Assembly (NCBI RefSeq): GCF_036320965.1
Contig: NC_092261.1
Coordinates: forward strand, 11,777,197-11,841,196
Length of the DNA stretch: 64,000 nucleotides
Origin: Panulirus ornatus
Taxonomy: Eukaryota; Arthropoda; Malacostraca; Decapoda; Palinuridae
Direction of reading: 5' to 3'
Positions 56,340 through 64,000 of the stretch are shown here, one piece after another. The first letter of the stretch is position 1, and every line of letters starts with the position of its first letter. The notes beneath the pieces are model-generated. The model saw only the letters and a list, made by a program, of their open reading frames with translations. It made no database searches and was not told the DNA's origin. The translations under genes and the position numbers were made by a program.

Positions 56340-58400
56340 AAAGCCCTCCAAACCACCCCCTGAAAAATTCATTGCTTTCCTTTTATTCCCATTAACTTTC
56401 AAGTTCCTCCTCTCACATAATCTCTAAAACCCAGACATCAGTGTTTGCATTTCCTCACATGAATCTACCACCAGAGCTGTGTCCTCTACAAAAAGCAACT
56501 AACCCATCTCCTTGGCCCGTCCATCCTCAACATACCATAAATCCACCCCTCTCCCTATGATCCTCACATTCCTCCCTTTACACTCCATCCATTAACAGAT
56601 TAGAAAACCATGGTGACATCACATACTCTCAATGCTAACCCACCTTCACTTGGAGCCACTCACCCTCATCACTTCATAACTGCACACATGCCTTTCTCTT
56701 CTAATACAAACTCTTCATGGCCTCTTGTTGGTTTCCTCTCATGCCTTACATCTTATCATATGCTTTCTCCAGATCCATAAATGCCACATACAAATCCCTT
56801 TCTTTGACAGACCATTTTTCACATACATTTTTCAAAGCAAAGACCAGCCCAACACAACCTCTACTACTACTGAATTCATAAAGCTCCCTACTCTGATGAT
56901 ATGAGCATGCCACTATCCCATAAAACTTAATAGATATACTCAACAAACTTATAACTCTGTAATTTGAGCATTCACTTTTATCCCATTTGCCTTTATAGAA
57001 TGGCACTATACAGGCATTCAGGCAGTCCCTAGGCACTTTACCTTAGGCTATACATATACTGAAAATCCTAATTTACCAATCAACAACACTGTCATCCAAC
57101 CTTTGTTGAGAAATTCAACTCCAATCCCATTCACTCTAGCAACAATTCAACATACGCAAGATTTTTCACCAAAACATTTACCATGACTCAGACTTCACAT
57201 ACCACCTTGTCCTAAGCATCCCACATCCATCACTGTGTATAATCTAACACATTCAACAGTCCTTGAAAATATTCACTCCATCTCTTCTCTAACCCTTCCT
57301 TACCTGTTACCTCATCTGCTTCCCTTACAGTTGCTCCTATATATTCTATTCCCCTTAAATTATTCACCTCCTTCCAAAAGAATTCTCTTGTTCTCTAATT
57401 TGCCCATTTTTTCAGTCCTAGCACCGCTTGCTATATTATCTTCTGTAGGTGCAACCTATAAAATTTGTTTTCCACTAGTAACTTAACTTCCTCATCCCAC
57501 CAATTACTACACCCACATCTCACCTTCCGTATACCACATATTTCACCCATGCATGTAAGCATTGCTTCTATAAATGCCTACCACTCCTTGAGCACTCCCT
57601 GAGTTTCATTTACTCTCACCTGCCACTCTTCACCCAGTCTCTCTTGGTATCTGCACACAAGCCCCTCTTCTAAGCTCTCTCTCTTTCACCTTCTTCCCAT
57701 CCATGTCATTTCCTCATTTCCTAAAGCCATTACAAATTTTCACACTCCCCTCTTAGCAAATTCACATGCAACAGTCTTTCTTTTGCATGCCTATCAATAA
57801 TACTTATGTATGCACCTTTTCTTAAACCAAGTACTGCAAATCACCCACATTTTTTTCAGCACAACTCGGTATGCTGTTCACCATTTTCATTTACACCAGG
57901 TACCCCATGCCCCCAAATTTACCCTCAACTGCCACATCACCCACACTTCCATTCACATCCCACATTACTTACACTTGATGCCTTCCTTCAAAATTGCTGA
58001 AGCACTCAGCTCCTTCCAAAAGACACACTTCTCTTCCTCATTCCTCTTGCTACCAGATACATAAGCACTGACAATCATCCACCTCTTGCAATCTTCTTAA
58101 ATTCTCACCCACATCAATTTGGAACCCACTTCTTCACACCATTTAGCACATTCCCAAAACTTCATTACAAGGATCATCCCCTTCTTTGGTCTTGCCTAAA
58201 CCAATTTTCTTCCTTTCTCTTGAGCAAAGTTTAACTCAGATCGAGAACATCCAAGTTCCTCTCCCTAAACAAATATAGCATATCTCCCCTTTCTTCTCAT
58301 TCTTGTTACACCCTTGCACATTCAGACATTCCAGCATAAGCCTTTAAGAAGTACTTCTGTTCCCTCTGTAAGGAAGTGACAATGCATGGAAGGGAAGGTT
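56340..58400 (-). mobile_element. Old RTE-like LINE, nearly full coding span but heavily mutated
   Basis: Minus-strand order from about 58400 down: endonuclease scraps, linker, RT (PFYKGKWDKSECSNYRVISL and YVAFMDLEKAYDKM at 56746-57036) and palm to about 56350. Same architecture as the intact copy. Numerous indels, and no continuous frame longer than about 100 codons. Its age contrasts with the young copies nearby. Confidence 0.75.
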
Positions 58401-58407
58401 TCTGGTT

Positions 58408-58848
58408 CACACACTTTACCAAACTCAGTCACCAGCTTCTGTAGTTTCTCACATGAATCAGCCACTAGCGCTGTATCATCAGCGAACAACAACTGACTCA
58501 CTAACCAAGCTCTCTCCTCCACAACAGACTGCATACTTGCCCCTCTTTCCAAAATTCTTGCATTCACCTCCCTAACAACCTCATCCATAAACAAATTAAA
58601 TAACCATGGAGACATCACACACCCCTGCCACAAACCTACATTCACTGAGAACTAATCACTTTCCTCTCTTCCTACATGTACACATGCCTTACATCCTCAA
58701 TAAAAACTTTTCACTGCTTCTAACAACTTGCCTCCCACACCATATATTCTTAATACCTTCCACAGAGCATCTCTATCAACTCTATCATATGCCTTCTCCA
58801 GATCCATAAATGCTACATACAAATCTAATTGCTTTTCTAAGTAAATCC
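58408..58848 (-). mobile_element. RTE-like LINE fragment, RT palm
   Basis: LLFADDTALVADSCEKLQK, GLWQGCVMSPWLFNLFMDE and back to FMDLEKAYDR. Young-looking. Followed by a 40-bp SINE scrap (58855-58890). Confidence 0.85.
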
Positions 58849-58914
58849 TCCACTCTCACTTTTTTTTTTTTTTCCAAAAGAAGGATATATATATACTAAG
58901 TAAAACAGATATCA

Positions 58915-59213
58915 TTTACTTCCTCCAGTTTTTCTCTATTCAAACATACCTCCCAACTGACTTGTCCCTCAACCCTACTGAACCTAATAACCTTGCTCTT
59001 ATTCACATTTACTCTCAGCTTTCTTCTTTCACACTTTACCAAACTCAGTCACCAGCTTCTGCAGTTTCTCACCCAAATCAGCCACCAGCGCTGTATCATA
59101 AGCAAACAACAACTGACTCACTACCCAAGCCCTCTCATCCAAGACAGACTGCATACTTGCCCCTCTCTCAAAAACTCTTACTTACACCTCCCTAACCACT
59201 CCATCCATAAAGT
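58915..59213 (-). mobile_element. RTE-like LINE, inverted 5' segment of a possible twin-primed insertion
   Basis: Minus-strand RT from the MDG(V)V region to KLEEV. It abuts 59214, where the plus-strand continuation of the same protein begins about 20 residues further on. Confidence 0.75.
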
Positions 59214-59830
59214 GAGTCACAGGGTCGGGGAGGGGGTGAAGGTTCTGGGAGCGTTGAAGAATGTGTGGAAGGCGAGAACGTTATCTGGGAGAGCAAAAAT
59301 GGGTATGTTTGAAGGAATAGTGGTTCCAACAATGTTATATGGATGTGAGGCATGGGCTATAGATAGGGTTGTGCAGAGGAGGGTGGATGTGTTGGAAATG
59401 AGATGTTTGAGGACAATATGTGGTGCGAGGTGGTTTGATCGAGTAAGTCAGGAAAGGGTAAGAGAGATGTTTGGTAATAAAAAGAGTGTGGCTGAAAGAG
59501 CAGAAGAGGGTGTACTGAAATGGTTTGGTCACATGGAGAGAATGAGTGAGGAAAGATTGACAAAGAGGATATATTTGTCAGAGGTGGAGGGAACGAGAAG
59601 AAGTGGGAGACCAAATTGGAGGTGGAAGGATGAAGTGAAAAAGATTTTGAGTGATTGGGGCCTGAACATGTAGGAGGGTGAAAGGTGTGCAAGGAACAGA
59701 GTGAACTGGAATGATGTGGTATACTGGGGTTGATGTGCTATCAATGGATTGAACCAGGGCATGTGAAGCATCTGGGGTAAACCTTGGAAAGTTTTGTGGG
59801 GCCTAGATATGGAAAGGGAGCTGTGGTTTC
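59214..59830 (+). mobile_element. RTE-like LINE, 3' segment
   Basis: VSHRVGEGVKVLGALKNVWK through YGCEAWAID and GRPNWRWKDEV, stop in the NM|TAG position (59671), then the start of the 3' UTR to CTGTGGTTTCGG, where minus-strand LINE begins. Confidence 0.85.
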
Positions 59831-60455
59831 GGTTCCATCCGCTGCTAAATCCACTCCCAGATATCTAAAACACTTCACTTCTTCCAATTTTTCTCCATTC
59901 AAACTTACCTCTCAATTGGCTTTTCCCTCAACCCTACAGAACCTAATAACCTTGCTCTTATTCACATTTACTCTCAGCTTTCTCCTTTCACAAACTTTAC
60001 CAAACTCAGTCACCAACTTCTGCAGTTTCTCACCGGAATCAGCCATCAGTGCTGTATCATCAGCGAACAACAACTGACTTACTTCCAAAGCCCTTTCATC
60101 CACAACAGACTGCATAGTTGCCCCTCTCTCTTCCAAAGCCCTTTCATCCACAACAGACTGCATAGTTGCCCCTCTCTCCAAAACTCATACATTCACCTCC
60201 CTAACCACCCCATGCATACACAGATTAAACAACCATGGAGACATCACCCACTCCTGCCACAAACTGACGTTCACGGAACCAATCACTTTCCTCTCTTCCT
60301 ACTCGTACACATGCTTTCCATCCTTAGTAAAAACTTTTCACTGCTTCTAGCAACTTACCTCCCACACCACATACTCTTAATACCTTCCACAAAGCATCTC
60401 TGTCAACCCTATCGTATGCCTACTCCAGATCCATAAATGCTACATACAAATCCTC
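59831..60455 (-). mobile_element. RTE-like LINE fragment, RT palm
   Basis: Minus-strand from YVAFMDLE(Y)AYDR to YLGVDLAADG. FADD present. Contains an in-frame 48-bp duplication (60083-60178). Confidence 0.83.
60083..60178. repeat. 48-bp in-frame tandem duplication in LINE RT
   Basis: TTCCAAAGCCCTTTCATCC at 60083 and again at 60131, 48 bp apart and nearly identical over the unit. It duplicates the 16-residue unit ERGATMQSVVDERALE. Confidence 0.9.
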
Positions 60456-61027
60456 AATGTATGTGGATGTGGGTGTGGTGATGATGATAATAAGTTTGGA
60501 GGGTGAAGATTTCAAAGTTTAAGGCTAAGGGATCACTAGTTTCTAAGTTTATCATAGAGGAAACTTGAGGAGAGCTGGGATTGGATGTTTGAGGAAAATC
60601 TAGACCGGATACTTGAGAAGATGCAACCACAGGTTTAAAATAGTTAATGATTGTGTGTTGTAGTGCCTTGCTCTTTTAATTTCTGACTTCTCTCCATAAT
60701 TGGGTCCATATCCACTGATTATTTCAAACTATATTCCTGTTTGGGAAATCAAGTGTTGCATTCATTTCAAACCATATAAATGAATCCTCAGTGTGAAAAC
60801 CCATGTTGGACAAGGATTCATTGTACAAAAGTTCATCTGCTATATGTGGTCCATAGCTTTGTCACAACCAGGATGAAAATTATCAAGCACTTACAGATTT
60901 CAACAACACCACTTATACAATATTTTCAAAGTAATTTGACATGAATGGTCTGAAAAAAAGGAAAATATGATTTAATTCCACTCTTAAAAATCAATGTTTA
61001 AGATCAGCATGTTAAACTGGTACGTAC
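60456..61027. other. Carrier intron, unassigned
   Basis: Unique sequence between a LINE and the exon donor; nothing recognised. Confidence 0.5.
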
Positions 61028-61163
61028 CTACAGCACCAGCAATAAGTAGACTCAAAGGCGAATTGTAACCATTTTCATCTGCCAGAAAACGTTTGGAGTG
61101 TGCATAAACTGGGAAATATATAGCAGAAAATGGTATATCTCGCAGCAAACAAGCACGTGCACC
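61028..61163 (-). CDS. aralar1: Aspartate/glutamate mitochondrial carrier, internal exon (carrier repeat 2/3 boundary)
   Basis: Internal coding exon of the calcium-regulated aspartate/glutamate antiporter of the mitochondrial inner membrane (malate-aspartate shuttle). Read on the minus strand it begins after an AG acceptor (ct at 61164-61165) with [20 protein letters not shown], which matches the highly conserved AGC segment ending carrier repeat 2. It ends in LLIAGAV plus one G before a GTACGT donor. It holds 45 full codons plus one base (136 nt). That base joins the first two bases of the next exon (55173-55334) to give Gly, as the family requires. Upstream exons (EF-hands, repeats 1 and most of 2) were not found in the remaining 2.8 kb and should lie beyond the window. 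Identity comes from recalled aralar/citrin sequence; no search was run. Confidence 0.93.
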
Positions 61164-61369
61164 CTGAAAAATTTTTCTGATTATTATACTGTGGCAACTG
61201 CATCAAAATCAAATGATAGTAATTATTGTAAATCACCTAAAAACTGTAGAATCAAATGGAAATGTACCATATACCATATTTCCTTTGTATAAGTCACTTC
61301 ACTATTTTTTTTCCAAAAGAATATGACTTTCTATGACAGGCATTGTCAGTGCTAATATCTTTTGTAGTA

Positions 61370-62326
61370 CAGGTACACCACTGATTTTCTGGCACTCTTA
61401 GTTCCAAAGCCTTGCCGGATTAACCATTTTACCTGACTAACGGTGGTCACAATAATAATTCATCAACACACCTCTAACCCACTAATTATACATCTCCCAT
61501 GTGTCTAAAGTATATCATGGACTGCTAGAAATTTAAATTAAACAAATATTAAATGTAAATAAAATAAATAAATGAAATGCATTATACACCTGCTCAGGAC
61601 TGAGGTGCCCGTCAGCTATAAGTTTCGCAAATTTGTCCACATACTTGGCAGCTCCTTCGTGGTTTGCAGACTGCTTTTCTTGGCCCATGAAATTCCATGA
61701 TGCTTCTTGAATCTTTGAAGCCATCCTTCACTATAGTTATGCCTATGTTGTAATAAAAGTTCTTTATGGAACAACTTAGCCTGGTTCATTATCAAGCTAC
61801 CTGAAATGTCCACTCCACTCCGACGCTGTTGAAACCACTTCATCATCACTCAATCATGCTCAGTGCTCTAACCATCTTTCATGGTTTGTCTAATTGTCAC
61901 TTGCTTCTTGGAATCGCTGTCTGCATAGAATTTCAATATTTTCTCCCTTTGCTTCTTTATATCATAAACAGTTGACCAATCAATACTGTAGATGTCACAC
62001 AGCTTACGCATCAAAACACCACGGTCCATTATTTTCAACAGTTCTACTTTATCTTGGATCGATATGGACTAGTGTTTACGTTTGTCACCACGACTGACAC
62101 TCTCATATGTCTTAGAAGCCATAGCTAGGGTTGAATTTAAGCAAAATAAGCTAAGAGTATCACAGAATTGCAGTGTAAAGAATGTAAATAAGCACTCTCT
62201 ACATACAATGCCATCTGAGGCCACCCAGTAAACTAGTCTGGTGGCTGTGGTAATTTCAAGTTCCCTCACGTAATTCTGTCTGGACTAAAGGAGGTATCAG
62301 TTCCCGGAAATTCGGTGGTGTACCTG
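61370..62326 (-). mobile_element. Tigger/pogo-type DNA transposon, internally deleted
   Basis: Terminal inverted repeats CAGGTACACCAC(T/C)GA.TTT at 61370 and its complement ending at 62326, flanked on both sides by TA, the target duplication typical of Tc1/mariner-pogo. The 957-bp body encodes (minus) the N-terminal part of a CENP-B-like transposase and stops where the DDE domain should begin. Confidence 0.85.
61580..62123 (-). pseudogene. Tigger/jerky-like transposase N-terminal remnant
   Basis: Minus-strand pieces: MASKTYESVSRGDKRKH (62069-62119), a psq-like HTH stretch with DKVELLKIM and LCDIYSIDWSTVYDI, then the CENP-B second HTH (AKLFHKELL and YSEGWLQRFKKHHGISW), ending EQVYNA at about 61580. 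In relatives EQ(I/V)YNxDE starts the DDE catalytic domain, here replaced by the terminal repeat. In-frame stops separate the pieces. Confidence 0.78.
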
Positions 62327-62328
62327 TA

Positions 62329-62789
62329 CTTTCTACATGCAACAGGAGGCACTTTGAACTTGATGATTAGGACAGGAAATATTTTCATTTATGGAATTTT
62401 TTAGTGTTTGGATGCTTTAATTATTGTTTAATTGAATGTCTTAAAGAAAAATTGATAATTCATTAAACAATGCACAAGATGAAAACAATCCACTCGTCAG
62501 CTGATTGGCACACCAATACACTATAGACAAATCAATATGTATGCCTTGATCTCTTACAGTTAGTCTTGCAAATAATGTTACCCCTAATATTTTCAATCCT
62601 TGAGCAGAAAGAATTTTTATGTGATCAATACTACAGAAATGCACAAATGTGACCCACCACTCTGTCCCATGTTCCCAGCCTGATGAGAGGTGTCGACTCT
62701 AGTCAAATGAATGTGGAGCAAATTTCAAAAACAATAATTTTCTTTTTTTCTTATCACACTGCTGCCTTGCATTCTGAAAATCTTTCAAC
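62329..62789. other. Unassigned intron sequence
   Basis: No coding or repeat similarity recognised. Confidence 0.5.
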
Positions 62790-63200
62790 TTAATCTTCCT
62801 ATCTATCTATCTATGACACCTGTTCCCTTTGGAAAATCCCTCTTAAGTATGATTGCAAAAAAGTCTCCATAACTGGTGAACTTCGTGCCACATTTTAGCC
62901 TTTAAAGTCTCTTCCTACTGACTCCTGTTTAATGTGTCTATTTCATGTTCTAGCCTACTACTTAAACCTAATGCTTCCACCTAATGTTTCTATCTGCTAT
63001 TACTATCTACTACTCCTATTATTTGGCCAAAGATAATGCTAGCACATAGCACTCACCACAGGAAGAATGAGCTGTGCGAGTTAAGTGTTTATCAAGTGTT
63101 ATGTGTGACAAGAATAGACTGAATGTTTGGGAACAGAATGCCAGCAGTCCATGTGTGGGTGAGGAAGTATGAGAAAACAGCTGGGTCAGATGAGTGCACC
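62790..63200 (-). repeat. Interspersed repeat R, copy 3
   Basis: (CTAT)n at 62800-62814, GACACCTGTTCCC, CCATAACTGGTGAACTT, TTTAGCCTTTAAAGTC and TTTGGCCAAAGATAATGC, in the same order and orientation as copies 1 and 2, diverged. Confidence 0.72.
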
Positions 63201-63283
63201 TCAACAATCTCACTAAAACTTCCAACACCAAAAAAGTCACTGTCACTCTGGATGTGTGCAGCTTTTTACTGGATAAGCACACA

Positions 63284-64000
63284 GAAGAGAGGAAAGTGAC
63301 TGGTTCTCAGTGAATGTCGGTTTGCGGCAGGGGTGCATGATGTCTCCATGGTTGTTTAATTTGTTTAAGGATGGGGATGTTAGAGAGGTGAGAGTTTTGG
63401 AAAGAGGGGCAAGTATGCAGTCTGAGAGAGCTTGGGAAGTGAGTCAGTTGTTGTTCACTGATGATACAGTGCTGGTGGCTGATTCGGGTGAGGAACTGCA
63501 GAAACTGGTGACTGAGTTTGGTAAAGTGTGTGAAAGAAGAAAGCTGAGAGTAAATGTGAATAAGAGCAAGGTTATTAGGCACAGTAGGGTTGAGGGACAA
63601 GTCAATTGGAAGGTACATTTGAATGGAGAAAAACTGGAGGAAGTGAAGTGTTTTAGATACCTGGGAGTGGATTTGGCAGTGGATGGAACCATAGAAGCAA
63701 AAGTGAGTCATAGGATGGGGAAGGGGGCAAAAGTTGTGGGAGCATTGAAAAATGTGTGGAAGGCGAGAACATTATCTCTGAAAGCAAAATTGGGTATGTT
63801 TGAAGGAACAGTGGTTCCGACAATGTTATATGGTTGCAAGGCAAGGGCTATAGATAGGGTTGTGCGGAGGAGGGTGGATGTGTTGGAAATGAGATGTTTG
63901 AGGACAGTATGCGGTGTGAGGTGGTTTGATCGAGTAAGTAATGAAAGGGTAAGAAAGATATGTGGTAATAAAAAGAGTGTGGTTGAGAGAGCAGAAGAGG
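63284..64000 (+). mobile_element. RTE-like LINE, running off the window end
   Basis: Plus-strand RT from EESDWFSVNVGLRQGC through FTDD (FADD changed to FTDD), KSKVIRHSRVEGQVNWKV and YLGVDLAVDG to GVRWFDRVSNERV. Stop near 63366 (TTTAAGG) and a small deletion near 63392. Broken copy. Confidence 0.87.

Noticed and set aside
59831..60455. Treating this minus-strand fragment as part of the twin-primed insertion at 58915-59830
   Set aside because: The geometry fits only the left neighbour as inverted 5' segment. No plus-strand 3' segment follows 60455.
61368..62328. Tigger transposase as a functional gene
   Set aside because: In-frame stops and absence of the DDE domain.

Overview
This is eukaryotic, intron-rich, repeat-choked DNA. 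I infer an arthropod and favour a decapod crustacean. The reasons are one host gene split by introns of up to 27 kb, several non-LTR retrotransposon clades, a Penelope-like element, DNA transposons and very long (TA)n tracts. No prokaryotic feature was seen. The only host gene I can name is on the minus strand. Four exons (61028-61163, 55173-55334, 27725-27815, 26638-26788) encode the C-terminal part of the mitochondrial aspartate/glutamate carrier (aralar/citrin, SLC25A12/13 family). Splice phases join correctly at all three junctions and the stop codon is at 26638-26640. The upstream exons must lie beyond position 64000. About half of the window is therefore carrier introns packed with transposons.

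The dominant occupant is one RTE-like non-LTR retrotransposon family (APE endonuclease plus reverse transcriptase plus a C-terminal GRPxWRWKD region). It is present in more than 20 copies in both orientations. One copy (minus strand, 10311-13625) has an uninterrupted 998-codon ORF with all the catalytic motifs I looked for. Other young copies are at 16725-17568, 18587-20146, 28553-29807, 30075-32010, 32377-35396, 35432-38052, 49131-51393 and 51476-53597. Older diverged copies are at 22345-22955, 24425-25190, 42029-43360, 45085-45520 and 56340-58400. A short (about 230 bp) SINE-like element occurs about 20 times. It shares its first ~150 bp with the 5' leader of the LINE and carries the same small stem-loop near its 3' end. 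Both element types end in (TA)n, and later copies repeatedly begin or end inside those (TA)n tracts.

Layout: 1-2540 LINE copies with a SINE nested inside; 2541-6330 a decayed Jockey-type LINE; 6344-9770 LINE 3' ends inside a 1.56-kb tandem duplication; 9785-13625 LINEs including the intact one; 13626-15180 mostly unassigned; 15186-20146 a SINE/LINE/(TA)n mosaic; 20150-21775 a Penelope-like element flanked by its own inverted end repeats; 21914-25190 SINEs and old LINEs; 25190-27820 the last two carrier exons; 27950-40230 a dense LINE/SINE mosaic; 40927-44000 an inverted SINE pair, a Tc1-like remnant, an old LINE and another LINE type; 44000-48950 mostly unassigned intron; 48952-54716 LINEs; 54744-55150 an unidentified ORF next to a carrier exon; 55490-60455 a CR1/L2-like LINE end and rearranged RTE-like LINEs; 61028-61163 a carrier exon; 61370-62326 an internally deleted Tigger/pogo element with TA target duplication; 62790-64000 a (GATA)n-tailed repeat and a final LINE copy.

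Many long antisense reading frames lie opposite the LINE coding strand. They arise because that strand is rich in G and A and poor in C, and I did not annotate them.
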